Source: an uncultured Pelagibacteraceae bacterium
Lineage (GTDB): Bacteria; Pseudomonadota; Alphaproteobacteria; Pelagibacterales; Pelagibacteraceae
Reading direction: 5' to 3'
Assembly (NCBI GenBank): GCA_902582155.1
Contig: CACHRI010000002.1
Span: 62,001 to 126,000, forward strand
DNA: 64,000 nt
Shown here piece by piece: positions 28,301 to 38,320 of this stretch. The stretch's first letter is position 1. Every line of letters starts with the position of its first letter. The notes below the pieces were generated by a model. The model worked only from the letters and a program-made list of their open reading frames with translations, searched no databases and was not told the DNA's origin. Made by a program: the position numbers and the translations under genes.

Positions 28301-29666
28301 TTAATTTAAGTTTATCTTTTATCATGTAAAGAAATATTAAAGATGGTATCACCATTAGTGCAGTAATTATAAAAAATGTACCCCAATCCCCATTTAGCCA
28401 ATCAACTAATGCACCAGATGATGCAGCTAAAGTAGTTCTACCAGCAGTTCCAATTGAAGCAAGAAGAGCATACTGTGTTGCCGTATAAGTTCTGTCAACT
28501 AGCAAAGAAATAAAAGCAACAAAAGCTACTGTTGCAAAGGCTGCTGCCATATCATCAAATATAACAGCAATAGCAAATAATAATTCTGATTTTCCAGACC
28601 AAGCTAATAAAGAAAACAATAAATTTGTTGAAGCCATTAATATTCCAGAAACAAACATTGCTTTAATGACACCAGATCTAATTGCGAACAATCCTCCTAA
28701 AAGAGTAAAAATAACAGTCGTTATCCAACCCAGTCCTTTGGAGTAAAGTGCAATATCTGATTTGGTAAAACCTATTTCTTTGTAAAAAATAACTGACATT
28801 CGTCCTAAAAAAGCTTCTCCAATTTTAAAAAGAAAAATAAAAGCTAAAATTGCCAAAGCTATATTAAAACCGTTTTTTTTAAAGAAACTTATAATGGGAC
28901 CTATAATTGTTCCAGTTAACCAGGCAAGAATTTTAGTGACTAAATTTGAAGTACCTAATCTTTTTTCAATGTTTTTGTCAGTTTGTAATTGTAATTGTTC
29001 TTTATCTATTTGTTGTGGTTCGTTAACAAACATCAAACCTATATTACAAGCAATTATGACTAATCCTAAAATAAGAAAAGTTAGTTGCCAATAATTTTCA
29101 AATCCGAGGTTCTGAAAAAATTCAGCTGTGTTTAGAGAAATCACACCACCTAATTTATAACCAGTCCACCACCCAACCACTGCCATTGCTGCACCTGCTT
29201 GCATTGATTTACCCTCATTTTCACCAATTTGCTCAATTCTCAAAGCATCTACAGTTATATCTTGAGTTGCAGAAGCAATAGCAATTATTAAACCAATGGT
29301 AATTACTAACGCAAGATTGGCAGTGGGATTTATAATGCTCCAAAAAACTAAGCTTATTAAAATAATTGCTTGCATAACAACTATCCAGCTTCTTCTATGA
29401 CCAATTTTATTTGTTAACCAGGGAATTCTAACTCTATCAATTAATGGGGCCCAAAGATAATTAAAAGCATAAACAGCAAATATTAAGCCGGCCCAACCAA
29501 CAGTACTTCTGCTTAATCCATCTTCTTTTAACCAAAGACTTAAACTGCTACCAATTATGACCCAGGGAAAGCCACTAATAGCACCTAGTAATAAAATTTT
29601 GATCATCCTACGATCAAAATAAACAGAAAAGCTCTCAGAAAAAGATTGTTTTTTATGTATTTGCAT
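28293..29666 (-). CDS. MFS transporter, AmpG-like muropeptide permease
   Basis: 457 residues with about 12 membrane segments. The N-terminal part shows the AmpG pattern: GAISGFPWVIIGSSLSLWL, the DGLSRSTVGWAGL loop, NYLWAPLIDRV, and later ASATQDITVDALRIE. Family members import anhydro-muropeptides for cell-wall recycling. The downstream NlpC/P60 gene, overlapping by eight bases, fits that role. Three bases separate it from trkH upstream. Confidence 0.82.
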   Translation of the reverse strand: MQIHKKQSFSESFSVYFDRRMIKILLLGAISGFPWVIIGSSLSLWLKEDGLSRSTVGWAGLIFAVYAFNYLWAPLIDRVRIPWLTNKIGHRRSWIVVMQAIILISLVFWSIINPTANLALVITIGLIIAIASATQDITVDALRIEQIGENEGKSMQAGAAMAVVGWWTGYKLGGVISLNTAEFFQNLGFENYWQLTFLILGLVIIACNIGLMFVNEPQQIDKEQLQLQTDKNIEKRLGTSNLVTKILAWLTGTIIGPIISFFKKNGFNIALAILAFIFLFKIGEAFLGRMSVIFYKEIGFTKSDIALYSKGLGWITTVIFTLLGGLFAIRSGVIKAMFVSGILMASTNLLFSLLAWSGKSELLFAIAVIFDDMAAAFATVAFVAFISLLVDRTYTATQYALLASIGTAGRTTLAASSGALVDWLNGDWGTFFIITALMVIPSLIFLYMIKDKLKLND

Positions 29667-29669
29667 AAT

Positions 29670-31118
29670 TTAGTTCCTCCAAAAAGATGGGAAAAATAAA
29701 ACTAAAATCGCAAATAATTCTAATCTTCCTAATAACATTCCTGCTGATAAAATCCACTTAGAGATATCTGGAATATTTTTATAATTTCCATTAGGCCCAA
29801 TAATATCACCTAAACCAGGACCAACATTTGAAATCGAGCTAGCTGCTCCAGAAATAGCAGTTAAAAAATCTAGTCCCGAGAGTGATAATAAAAAGGCTAT
29901 TATTAAAAATATGAATAAAAATGAAAAAATAAAAGTAATTACTGATTTTATGAAATCATCGGAAATCTTTTGATTGTTATATTTTATTATTATAACACTA
30001 TTTGGAGAAATTAACTTTTTTATCTGATTTTTTAAAAAAATTAATAACATTTGTAACCTAAATATTTTTATTCCGCACGCGGTAGAACCAGCACATCCAC
30101 CAATAAACATTAAAAATAAAAAGAAAATCAAAGAAAATTTTCCCCAAAGTCCAAAATCATCCGTCACATACCCAGTACCTGATAGAATTGAAATTACATT
30201 AAAGAAAGAAATTCTAAGATTATCGATAATAGACGTTTCATCACTAATTAAAAATAGATATAGAAACATAATTATTATTGAAAAAATTAAGATATTTATT
30301 AGTCCTTTAATTTGTATGTCTTGCACAAATATCTTTCTATTTCCTTTAATAAATTTTAAATACGAAATAAATGGAATACTTCCTAATATTATAAAAATAC
30401 TTGCCACTATCTCAATATTTGAATTACCAAAAAAACCGATTGATTTATTATGCGTTGAAAAACCGCCAGTAGCTAATGTTGTCATGGAGTGTGCAATGCT
30501 ATCAAAAATAGACATTCCGAACAGCCAATAAAAAAAGGCACAAAGAAAAGTTAAAACAAAATAAGTGGCTATTAGTATTGTTGCAACTTCTAGTGTTCTA
30601 GGTAAAATTTTTTCAGTTGATAGAGGTCCCTCCATTTTAAATAATTGCATTCCACCTACTTTTAATAAAGGTAAAATTGTTATCGCCATTACTATTATTC
30701 CTATACCTCCGAGCCATTGCATTAAAGCTCTCCATAGTAAAATACTTTTTGGTGTGCTATCTAAATCTGTAATTACAGTTGCACCAGTAGTTGTTATACC
30801 TGACATACTTTCAAAAAATGCCTCACTAATTGATAGTGGAATTGGTGATAGTAAAAAAGGCAAACTACCGAAAACTGCAATTAAAAACCACGCTAAAGCA
30901 GAAAATAAAAAGGTTTGTTGTAGATTTAATCTGAACTGTTTTTCTAAATTAGCTAAAATAAATAAAACTCCGATAAAAATTGTTATAAATGATGCACCAA
31001 TAAAACTATGACTATCTTCATTAAAAATCACTTGAAGCGCGTAAGGTATAAGCATTGAAGATCCTAGGATTGTAAGCAAAACACCTATTAAGAAAAAAAC
31101 TGTTTTATTTGATGACAT
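29670..31118 (-). CDS. trkH: Potassium uptake protein TrkH
   Basis: 482-residue polytopic membrane protein of the Trk/Ktr family, with pore-loop (selectivity-filter-like) segments such as MSGITTTGATV, MTTLATGGFSTH, LSGTGYVTDDF and SISNVGPGLG. It forms the K+-translocating subunit and normally needs the cytosolic NAD-binding TrkA, which is not in this window. First gene of a minus-strand group with the permease and the peptidase; 92 bp of very A/T-rich spacer separates it from divergent lysS. Confidence 0.92.
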   Translation of the reverse strand: MSSNKTVFFLIGVLLTILGSSMLIPYALQVIFNEDSHSFIGASFITIFIGVLFILANLEKQFRLNLQQTFLFSALAWFLIAVFGSLPFLLSPIPLSISEAFFESMSGITTTGATVITDLDSTPKSILLWRALMQWLGGIGIIVMAITILPLLKVGGMQLFKMEGPLSTEKILPRTLEVATILIATYFVLTFLCAFFYWLFGMSIFDSIAHSMTTLATGGFSTHNKSIGFFGNSNIEIVASIFIILGSIPFISYLKFIKGNRKIFVQDIQIKGLINILIFSIIIMFLYLFLISDETSIIDNLRISFFNVISILSGTGYVTDDFGLWGKFSLIFFLFLMFIGGCAGSTACGIKIFRLQMLLIFLKNQIKKLISPNSVIIIKYNNQKISDDFIKSVITFIFSFLFIFLIIAFLLSLSGLDFLTAISGAASSISNVGPGLGDIIGPNGNYKNIPDISKWILSAGMLLGRLELFAILVLFFPSFWRN

Positions 31119-31210
31119 GAAAGTGAGACTATTTAAATACTAAAAAAATTCAACTTAATTTAATAAATTATAAACTGTATTTTGTAATAAAAATTTTATA
31201 AACCTATATA

Positions 31211-32773
31211 ATGTTAGATAATAATGTAGTTCAATCTGTTTCTGCTTGGCCATTTGTTGAAATTAGAAATTTATTAAAAGAGAGGAAAAATTTAATCAAA
31301 TCGAAAAACAAGATTATTTTTCAAACCGGATACGGCCCTAGTGGTCTTCCACATATAGGCACTTTTGGGGAAGTTGCCAGAACGACTATGATGATTAATG
31401 CTCTACGTCATACAAATAAAATTGATGCAGAGTTAATCACCTTTTCTGATGATATGGACGGACTGAGAAAAGTCCCTGACAACATACCCAATGACGATGT
31501 TTTGAAAAAAAATTTAGGGAAACCACTTACAGCTATTCCTGATCCATTTGGAAAATTTGGAAGTTATGCCGATCATAATAATTCAATGTTAAAGGATTTT
31601 TTAAAAAAATTTAATTTTAAATTTAAATTTAAAAGCTCTACCGAAAACTATAAAAATGGTACATTTAATAATTCTTTAAAAAGAGTAGCTGAAAAATATG
31701 AAGATATATTAAATATTATTTTACCCACTTTAAGAGCAGAAAGAAGAAAAACATATTGTCCATTTTTACCACTATGTCCAGATACAGGAAAAGTTTTAGA
31801 AATTCCGATGGAAAAATTAGAAAAAAAAAATGGAAAAATAATTTTTAATAATAACGGAAAAAAAATTGAAACAAGTATTTATGACGGAAAATGTAAATTA
31901 CAATGGAAAGTAGATTGGGCAATGAGATGGTTTACTTTTGATGTTGACTTTGAAATGTACGGTAAAGATTTAACTGAGAGTGCTATTTTATCAAGTAAAA
32001 TTTGTAAAATTCTTGGCAAACAACCACCAAGTGGATTTGCTTATGAACTTTTTCTTGATGAAAAAGGAGAAAAAATATCGAAATCAAAAGGAAATGGAAT
32101 TACTATAGACGAATGGTTGAAGTATGCATCTCCAGAAAGTCTATCGTTATATATGTATCAGAATCCAAGAAGAGCAAAAAAATTATATTCAGATGTAGTT
32201 CCTAAAGCAGTCGATGAATATTTATCTTTAATTGAAAAATTTCCTTCACAAAAGGAAAAAGATAAACTATCCAATCCTGTTTGGCATATACATAATGGAG
32301 AGCCACCAAATGAAAAAATTGTAATGCCTTTTTCAATGCTTCTCAATTTGGTCGGTTCTAGTAATGCTGATGATAAAAAAATATTGTGGAAGTTTATCAA
32401 TAGATTTCATAAAGACGTAAGACCAGAAAGTTTTCCGATTTTAGATAATTTAACAGAGTATGCAATAAAGTTTTTCAAAGACAAATTAAAACCAAAAAAA
32501 ATTTATAAACGACCGAATGAAAATGAAAAAAAAGCCTTAGCTGACCTTGCAGCGAAAATTGAAAAAATTAATGAAAATGTAAACCCTGAAGAAATTCAAA
32601 CAATGGTATATTCAGTTGGTAAAGAAAACGGTTATGAAAAAAATCTTAGAGATTGGTTTAAATTGATTTACCAAGTTTTATTTGGTGATACTGATGGACC
32701 TAGAATGGGGTTTTTTATAAGTTTTTTTGGAATACAAGAAACAGTTAAATTGATAAAAGATAAGATTAATTAG
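31211..32773 (+). CDS. lysS: Lysyl-tRNA synthetase, class I
   Basis: 520 residues of the class I (archaeal/alphaproteobacterial, LysK) type, not the class II LysRS of E. coli. The HIGH-like motif is YGPSGLPHIGTFGEV and the KMSKS-like motif KISKSKGNGI. The N-terminal SVSAWPFVEIRNLL is typical of alphaproteobacterial members. Charges tRNA-Lys. Its stop is directly followed by the pyrD start. Confidence 0.95.
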   Translation: MLDNNVVQSVSAWPFVEIRNLLKERKNLIKSKNKIIFQTGYGPSGLPHIGTFGEVARTTMMINALRHTNKIDAELITFSDDMDGLRKVPDNIPNDDVLKKNLGKPLTAIPDPFGKFGSYADHNNSMLKDFLKKFNFKFKFKSSTENYKNGTFNNSLKRVAEKYEDILNIILPTLRAERRKTYCPFLPLCPDTGKVLEIPMEKLEKKNGKIIFNNNGKKIETSIYDGKCKLQWKVDWAMRWFTFDVDFEMYGKDLTESAILSSKICKILGKQPPSGFAYELFLDEKGEKISKSKGNGITIDEWLKYASPESLSLYMYQNPRRAKKLYSDVVPKAVDEYLSLIEKFPSQKEKDKLSNPVWHIHNGEPPNEKIVMPFSMLLNLVGSSNADDKKILWKFINRFHKDVRPESFPILDNLTEYAIKFFKDKLKPKKIYKRPNENEKKALADLAAKIEKINENVNPEEIQTMVYSVGKENGYEKNLRDWFKLIYQVLFGDTDGPRMGFFISFFGIQETVKLIKDKIN

Positions 32774-33817
32774 ATGTTTTCATTAATCAAACCATTTATT
32801 TTTAAGTTCGATCCAGAAATGGCGCATGACTTAGCTATTAAATCCTTAAAATACAATTTTTTACCTGAGGATGTTTTTAAAGTTGAGAATGAGGACATGT
32901 TAGAAACTAAGATTTTCAAAACAAATATAAAAAATCCTATTGGCCTGGCAGCAGGGTTTGATAAGAGTGCTGAAGTTTATAATTCTTTATTTAAGTTTGG
33001 ATTTGGTTTCATAGAGGTTGGAACTATTACTCCAAAAGGGCAATCAGGAAATCCTAAACCAAGAGTATTTAGACTTGAAAAAGACAAAGCCTTGATAAAC
33101 AGACTAGGATTTAACAATGACGGTTTAGATGTAGTCTCTAAACGATTAGAAAAGAATTTACCAAGTGGGATTTTAGGTGCAAATATTGGACCCAACAAGG
33201 AAAGTATCGATAGAGTTCAAGATTATTTAAGCTGCATAAGTAGAATTCACAATTATGTAAATTATATCACAATAAATATTTCATCTCCTAATACTCCAGG
33301 TCTTCGAGAGTTTCACAGTAAAAAAACCCTCAACGATCTTTTGACAAATATAAAAAATTTCACAAAAAAAAATAAAATTAATAAACCCGTAGTTTTAAAA
33401 ATATCTCCAGATATTGGAGATCAAGAAATAGAAGATATAATAGAGCTACTGAAAAAATTTAATATTGAGGGAGTTATCATTTCAAATACCACTGATTCTA
33501 ATAGAGAAAAACTTTTAGGAAAACACAAGGATGAAATAGGTGGATTGTCAGGAGAGCCATTAAATCAAATATCTAATCAAATTATTAAAAAATTTTATAA
33601 AGAATTAAAAAACGAAATTACTATAATTGGTGTAGGAGGTGTTAATTCTGGAAACACTGCTTACGAAAAGTTGAGATCTGGAGCTAATTTATTACAACTC
33701 TATACTGGAATGGTTTACGAAGGTCCAGGAGTAGTAAAAAAGATCAAATCTGAATTGATTAATATTATGAAAAAAGAAAAAATTAAAAATATTAATGAAA
33801 TAGTTGGAAGTGGATAA
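32774..33817 (+). CDS. pyrD: Dihydroorotate dehydrogenase (quinone)
   Basis: Class 2 membrane-associated DHODH of 347 residues; oxidises dihydroorotate to orotate and reduces ubiquinone in pyrimidine synthesis. Visible are the N-terminal quinone-tunnel helices (FDPEMAHDLAIKSLKY), PIGLAAGFDKSAE, GFIEVGTITPKGQSGNPKPR, NISSPNTPGLREF with the catalytic Ser, and the FMN-binding IIGVGGVNSGNTAYEKLRSGA. Co-transcribed with lysS (no gap). Confidence 0.96.
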   Translation: MFSLIKPFIFKFDPEMAHDLAIKSLKYNFLPEDVFKVENEDMLETKIFKTNIKNPIGLAAGFDKSAEVYNSLFKFGFGFIEVGTITPKGQSGNPKPRVFRLEKDKALINRLGFNNDGLDVVSKRLEKNLPSGILGANIGPNKESIDRVQDYLSCISRIHNYVNYITINISSPNTPGLREFHSKKTLNDLLTNIKNFTKKNKINKPVVLKISPDIGDQEIEDIIELLKKFNIEGVIISNTTDSNREKLLGKHKDEIGGLSGEPLNQISNQIIKKFYKELKNEITIIGVGGVNSGNTAYEKLRSGANLLQLYTGMVYEGPGVVKKIKSELINIMKKEKIKNINEIVGSG

Positions 33818-33827
33818 GAATAATCAC

Positions 33828-33856
33828 TTGACCAAATTAAAGCTAACAATTATAAA
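33828..33856 (+). promoter_or_regulatory. Likely sigma-70 promoter of rpmB
   Basis: TTGACC (33828-33833), a 17-base spacer and TATAAA (33851-33856), with 12 bases to the rpmB ATG. As at rpmI, the predicted leader is only about six bases. No terminator is seen between pyrD and this site. Confidence 0.5.
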
Positions 33857-33868
33857 AGCCCATCTATT

Positions 33869-34147
33869 ATGACAAAAAAATGTGAACTAACTGGTGTTTT
33901 ACCATTAAAAGGACATAACGTTAGCCATGCTAATAATAAAACAAAGAGACGTTTTCTACCAAATTTAAAAAAAGTTTCCTTTAAAAGTGATATTTTAAAA
34001 AGAAGTATACGATTAAATGTGAGCAATGCCGCTCTAAGAACAGTTGATTTTAAAGGCGGGTTAGACAAGTTTTTAAAAACAGCGAAGAGTAGAAATTTAT
34101 CAAAAAGAGTCCAAAAACTTAAATATTCAATAATTTCTCAAAAATAA
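33869..34147 (+). CDS. rpmB: 50S ribosomal protein L28
   Basis: 92 residues. Starts MTKKCELTGVLPLKGHNVSHANNKTKRRFLPNL, the L28 signature (a Cys followed by Gly and the HNVSHANNKTKR motif), and ends with the basic C-terminal domain of alphaproteobacterial L28. A large-subunit protein. Has its own likely promoter in the 51 bp gap after pyrD; the VUT transporter follows after five bases. Confidence 0.96.
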   Translation: MTKKCELTGVLPLKGHNVSHANNKTKRRFLPNLKKVSFKSDILKRSIRLNVSNAALRTVDFKGGLDKFLKTAKSRNLSKRVQKLKYSIISQK

Positions 34148-34152
34148 TTTAG

Positions 34153-34746
34153 ATGCTAGGATTTAAAGATAATAGATTATTTTTAACCTTGTCATTTTTG
34201 ATGGGGTTAATAGTAATACTATCAAATTATTTAGTTCAGTTTCCAGTGCAAATATACAATTTAGAAAACTTGCTTACTTATGGTGCATTTAGTTACCCTA
34301 TTACTTTTTTAATTACTGATTTGGCTAATAGAGCTTATGGAAAAGAAAAAGCTCGTATAATAGTTTTAATTGGTTTTTTTATTGGAATTATATTAACTTT
34401 TTTCATCTCCACTAATTTTGATGATATTATATCAGTAAGAATAGCCATTGGCTCAGCCACAGCCTTCATCATCGCTCAAAACTTTGATGTAAACATTTTT
34501 GATAAGCTAAGAAATAAATCTTGGTTTGTAGCCCCTCTGACTTCATCTGTTCTTGGATCTGTAATCGATACATTTCTTTTCTTTTCTATAGCTTTTTACG
34601 GAACAGATATTCCGTGGACCACTTTAGCCTTAGGAGATTTATTTGTAAAATTAACAGTTGCAATTGCCATGTTAGTGCCCTTTAGATTATTAATTTATAA
34701 AATTAAAGATATTGGTAAAATTAAAATTAAGAATTTTAATTATTAG
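34153..34746 (+). CDS. VUT family transporter, probable queuosine precursor importer
   Basis: 197 residues, about six membrane segments, of the YhhQ/VUT (ECF-like) family. The conserved stretch [21 protein letters not shown] and the late [16 protein letters not shown] match the family. YhhQ imports preQ0/preQ1 for queuosine in tRNA. Five bases after rpmB, likely co-transcribed. Its end overlaps convergent cobT by four bases. Confidence 0.85.
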   Translation: MLGFKDNRLFLTLSFLMGLIVILSNYLVQFPVQIYNLENLLTYGAFSYPITFLITDLANRAYGKEKARIIVLIGFFIGIILTFFISTNFDDIISVRIAIGSATAFIIAQNFDVNIFDKLRNKSWFVAPLTSSVLGSVIDTFLFFSIAFYGTDIPWTTLALGDLFVKLTVAIAMLVPFRLLIYKIKDIGKIKIKNFNY

Positions 34747-36551
34747 TTGAGCACTCTCTTGTCGTCTTTAAATAAATCTGTTAATTGATTTATCATTACA
34801 TCCCCAAGATCTTGAACATCGGTGATTTTAACAGCTTTTTTATAATATCTTGTAACATCATGGCCAATTCCAATCGCTAGAAGCTCTATATTTGATTTAT
34901 CTTCTATCCATTGCACAGTACTTTTTAAATTAGTCTCTAAAAAATCACTAGCGTTTGTAGATAATGTTGAATCATCCACAGGTGCACCATCTGAAATCAC
35001 CATTAATATTTTTCTTTCCTCTTTTCTTTTTGACATTTTTTCAAATGCCCATTTAAGAGCTTCGCCATCAATATTTTCTTTTAATAAACCTTCTTTAAGC
35101 ATTAAGCCCATATTTTTTTTTGCCAACCTCCAGGGAGTATCAGCAGATTTATAAATAATATGACGCAAGTCATTTAATCTTCCAGGAAAACGAGGTTTTT
35201 CATTTTTCATCCACAATTCACGGCTTGACCCACCTTTCCAATGTTTTGTGGTGAAACCTAAAATTTCAACTTTAACAGAACATCTTTCTAAAGTTCTAGA
35301 GAGAATATCTGCACAAATTGCAGCCACGGAAATTGGCTTACCTCTCATAGACCCAGAGTTATCGATGAGTATCGTTACAAGTGTATCTTTAAATTCTGTA
35401 TCCTTTTCTTTTTTAAAAGATAGGGAATTTAAAGGATCAATAATAATTCTTGATAGTTTTGAGGTATCAAGAGTTCCTTCTTCCAAATCAAAATTCCAAG
35501 ACCTATTTTGTTTTGCTAATAATTTTCTTTGTAATTTATTAGCCAACTTCGAGATAAAATTTTTAAGCTGTAATAGTTGCTGGTCCAGATTTTGCCGCAA
35601 TCTTTGAAGCTCCTCTTCAGACTCAAGCTCTTCCGCAAGAATAATTTCATCAAACTCTTTAGTATAAAATTTATATTTTTTATCCCCGAAATTATTTTTA
35701 CTTCGAGCTCTTTTTTCAGTATCATTAGAAGTATCTTCTATTTGAATTTCATCAGCATCTTTGTCATTTTCATCTGCGAGATTGTCTAATTCAGGTATTT
35801 TGGCATCTATAGCCATTTCTTGGTTTTCGTCAATTTTTGTATCTTTTTTCTGATCCGTATCATCTTTATTATTTATTTCTTTATTGTTATCTTCCTCTTT
35901 TTTATTATCTATCTCCTCATAATCTGTGGACTCTTCTAAATCTAATTCTTTTATCAGCTCTGATATCGCAGAATTATACGTTTGTTGTTCATTAATCTTT
36001 TCTTTAATGCTATTTATTTTAAGTTTAAATACTTTATCAAAATTCTTTTTGAATTCAGCTGGTATAATATCTGATTTTATTTCAGATTTATTTTTAAAGA
36101 ATTCTTTTCTCAAATAACTTTCAAAAGCAAAATTAAATTTATCTTGTTTATTTTGAGTTAATTTTTGTCTTGAATAGAAATTTGTTAAGTTATCTTTAAT
36201 GCCTTTATACTCGTTAATTCCTAAAGCTTCGTACCTTACTTTTTCAGCTAATTCATATAATTTTTTTGACTTATTACCTATGGGTTCAAATTTTTTATAA
36301 ATTTTTTTATTGCTATACTTCAATTTAAGAGACATTGAGTCTGCTTGTGCTCTAGCTTTGTCAAAATTAATTTGATTATGTTCTGTGTTTATTTCTGGTA
36401 GTTTTATTGATTTATTATCTTCGATTACGTCGTGACCACCAAAACTTATCTCTATATCTTCTTTATTTGATATAGATTTAATAGTTGATTTAATTGCTGT
36501 TTTAAAATTTTGAATTATCTCTTCTTTTTTTTCCACTTTATAATTGAACAT
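34743..36551 (-). CDS. cobT: CobT-like VWA-domain protein (cobaltochelatase subunit family)
   Basis: 602 residues. N-terminal helical region, then a strongly acidic Asp/Glu/Asn/Lys-rich stretch (about 215-290), and a C-terminal von Willebrand A domain with the MIDAS motif [17 protein letters not shown] and [14 protein letters not shown]. In aerobic B12 synthesis CobT works with the AAA+ CobS to drive CobN cobalt insertion. No CobN or other cobalamin gene is near. The start overlaps the end of cobS by 14 bases. The CobT family call is firm; the chelatase function is not. Confidence 0.85.
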   Translation of the reverse strand: MFNYKVEKKEEIIQNFKTAIKSTIKSISNKEDIEISFGGHDVIEDNKSIKLPEINTEHNQINFDKARAQADSMSLKLKYSNKKIYKKFEPIGNKSKKLYELAEKVRYEALGINEYKGIKDNLTNFYSRQKLTQNKQDKFNFAFESYLRKEFFKNKSEIKSDIIPAEFKKNFDKVFKLKINSIKEKINEQQTYNSAISELIKELDLEESTDYEEIDNKKEEDNNKEINNKDDTDQKKDTKIDENQEMAIDAKIPELDNLADENDKDADEIQIEDTSNDTEKRARSKNNFGDKKYKFYTKEFDEIILAEELESEEELQRLRQNLDQQLLQLKNFISKLANKLQRKLLAKQNRSWNFDLEEGTLDTSKLSRIIIDPLNSLSFKKEKDTEFKDTLVTILIDNSGSMRGKPISVAAICADILSRTLERCSVKVEILGFTTKHWKGGSSRELWMKNEKPRFPGRLNDLRHIIYKSADTPWRLAKKNMGLMLKEGLLKENIDGEALKWAFEKMSKRKEERKILMVISDGAPVDDSTLSTNASDFLETNLKSTVQWIEDKSNIELLAIGIGHDVTRYYKKAVKITDVQDLGDVMINQLTDLFKDDKRVLN

Positions 36552-37515
36552 TTATTGAGGATTCAGGAAGCTCCTCACCAAAACATCTTTGATAATATTC
36601 AGAAATTATTTTTTTCTCAATTTCGTCACATTTATTTAAAAAAGTTACTCTGAACGCATATCCTTTATCTTTAAAAATTGTTGCATTTTCTGCCCAATGC
36701 AAAACTGTTCTTGGACTCATCACAGTCGATATATCACCAAGCATAAAGCCTTTTCTAGTTAGATCTGCTACTTTAATCATGTTTGAGAGTGTTTCTTTTC
36801 CTTCTTTATTATTATATTTTTTATTTTTAGCTAAAATTATTTCTAACTCTTTTTCATTTGTAAGATAATTTAAAGTTGAAACTATATTCCATCTATCCAT
36901 TTGTCCTTGATTTATTTGCTGCGTACCGTGGTATAAGCCTGTAGTATCTCCCAAGCCAATTGTATTTGTTGTTGCAAACATTCTAAAAAAATCATGCTGT
37001 TCTAAAACTTTATTTTTATCTAGTAATGTAAAGTTACCCTCACTTTCCAAAACTCTTTGAATAACAAACATTACATCAGGTCTACCAGCATCATACTCAT
37101 CGAAAACAAGGGCAACTGGGTTTTGTATCGACCAAGGCAATATTCCTTCTTTGAATTCTGTAATTTGCTTACCGTCTTTCAAAACAATCGCATCTTTGCC
37201 AATTAAATCTATTCTACTAATATGACTATCAAGATTTACTCGTACGCAAGGCCAGTTTAGCCTTGCAGCAACTTGTTCGATGTGAGTTGATTTTCCTGTT
37301 CCGTGATACCCTTGAATTAAAACTCTTTTATTAAAAGAAAAACCTGCAAGTATCGCTAATGTAGTGTCTTTATCAAATTTGTAGTCCGGATCTATCTTTG
37401 GAACATACTCATTTTTTTTTGAAAAACCTTCAAGTTCCATATTGCTTTCGAAGCCAAAAGTTTGTTTAACTGAAATTTTAATATCAGGTTTAGTTAAAAA
37501 TTGCGCTGCGCTCAT
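36538..37515 (-). CDS. cobS: CobS-like AAA+ ATPase (cobaltochelatase subunit family)
   Basis: 325-residue MoxR-type AAA+ ATPase. Walker [10 protein letters not shown] at about 69-77, Walker [13 protein letters not shown], and sensor-like [20 protein letters not shown], which is diagnostic of CobS. The extended C-terminus ends [11 protein letters not shown]. It forms a ring partner for CobT. Preceded by a J-domain gene with one base between, and overlapping cobT by 14 bases, so the three form one unit; the same order is common in alphaproteobacteria. Confidence 0.88.
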   Translation of the reverse strand: MSAAQFLTKPDIKISVKQTFGFESNMELEGFSKKNEYVPKIDPDYKFDKDTTLAILAGFSFNKRVLIQGYHGTGKSTHIEQVAARLNWPCVRVNLDSHISRIDLIGKDAIVLKDGKQITEFKEGILPWSIQNPVALVFDEYDAGRPDVMFVIQRVLESEGNFTLLDKNKVLEQHDFFRMFATTNTIGLGDTTGLYHGTQQINQGQMDRWNIVSTLNYLTNEKELEIILAKNKKYNNKEGKETLSNMIKVADLTRKGFMLGDISTVMSPRTVLHWAENATIFKDKGYAFRVTFLNKCDEIEKKIISEYYQRCFGEELPESSINVQL

Positions 37516-37516
37516 T

Positions 37517-38032
37517 TTATTTTTTTCCTAAATTCATTTTTAATTGACTGTAAGCTAAAGTAATCTTTTTTAACTTGTCTTCAAATTTTTTACTACCGTT
37601 GTTTTTATCAGGATGATATTTCTTTACAAGGTATTTAAATTTTTGCTGAATTTCTTGCCATTTTGCTGAATAATTTAATTCCAAAATATCAAAAGCATCT
37701 TTTTCTTTTGAAGACAAGTTTGATTTCCTGAACTCTTTAAAGCCAGTTGTTTTAAATATATTTAGCTTATCATCTAAGGCGTTATTCCATAATAAATTAA
37801 AAAAATTTTCAGAAGACCCAAAACTTTTAGTTGATTTGTGCCAAGTTAAATCTGATTTTAAAAAGTACTCAATCTCATCGTTATTCATATTTTCAAAATA
37901 ATTCCAATTTTTGTTAAAAATTTTTATATGTTTGAGACATAATAATTTATATTTTCTGATATTATCTTTTTCCACTGGAGCTTTATAAGTTCCGTATTCT
38001 TTACAGTTTTCCCAATCACAAATAATTTTCAT
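37517..38032 (-). CDS. J-domain protein
   Basis: 171 residues with a C-terminal J domain (about 112-165): [17 protein letters not shown], then YHPDKNNG with the HPD tripeptide needed to stimulate DnaK. The N-terminal part has spaced Cys/His residues ([18 protein letters not shown]) that could bind metal. It belongs to the short J-protein family found next to cobS in alphaproteobacteria, and may recruit Hsp70 to the CobST machine. It is 33 bp from divergent bolA. Confidence 0.85.
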   Translation of the reverse strand: MKIICDWENCKEYGTYKAPVEKDNIRKYKLLCLKHIKIFNKNWNYFENMNNDEIEYFLKSDLTWHKSTKSFGSSENFFNLLWNNALDDKLNIFKTTGFKEFRKSNLSSKEKDAFDILELNYSAKWQEIQQKFKYLVKKYHPDKNNGSKKFEDKLKKITLAYSQLKMNLGKK

Positions 38033-38049
38033 ATTCTATTATTTTTATA

Positions 38050-38055
38050 TATAAT
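38050..38055 (+). promoter_or_regulatory. Possible -10 element of bolA
   Basis: A perfect TATAAT ten bases before the bolA ATG in a 33 bp divergent spacer. No good -35 lies at 16-18 bases upstream (TTTCAT/TTTTCA at best). The distance to the start codon matches the rpmI and rpmB promoters. Confidence 0.3.
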
Positions 38056-38065
38056 ATTATTTTTA

Positions 38066-38320
38066 ATGGAATCTTATTTTAAACAAATTAAAGAAAAAAT
38101 TAAAAGTAAAATTAAGATAGAAGAAATTAATATTATTGATAACTCTGACGCACATAGAAATCATAAATCATTTGAAAAAGGTAAATTGCATCTTATTTTA
38201 GAAATTAAATCAAGTTATCTAAATAATCTTAAAAGATTGGAGGCAGAAAAAATTTTAATGACAACATTAAAAGATGATTTTGTTGATAAAATTCATGCAG
38301 TAGAAATTCGTCTAAAATAA
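38066..38320 (+). CDS. bolA: BolA family protein
   Basis: 84 residues, a small class II KH-fold protein. The pattern IIDNSDAHRNHKSFEKGKLHLILEI corresponds to the BolA ligand loop with His residues, and IHAVEIRLK to the C-terminal helix and strand. BolA proteins pair with monothiol glutaredoxins to bind 2Fe-2S clusters or act in stress and cell-shape control. Divergent from the J-protein/cobS/cobT set, as in many alphaproteobacteria. Its 3' end overlaps convergent aroB by nine bases. Confidence 0.88.
   Translation: MESYFKQIKEKIKSKIKIEEINIIDNSDAHRNHKSFEKGKLHLILEIKSSYLNNLKRLEAEKILMTTLKDDFVDKIHAVEIRLK

Noticed and set aside
30565-31011. Open frame antisense to trkH
   Set aside because: Shadow of a hydrophobic gene; no start signal or motif.
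31182-31210. TTGTAA-17-TATATA as a lysS promoter
   Set aside because: The -10 would end directly at the lysS ATG, placing the transcript start inside the gene. No downstream start keeps the SAWPF N-terminus.
37517-38032. J-protein as a full DnaJ chaperone
   Set aside because: No Gly/Phe-rich or four-repeat zinc-finger domain; only a C-terminal J domain.
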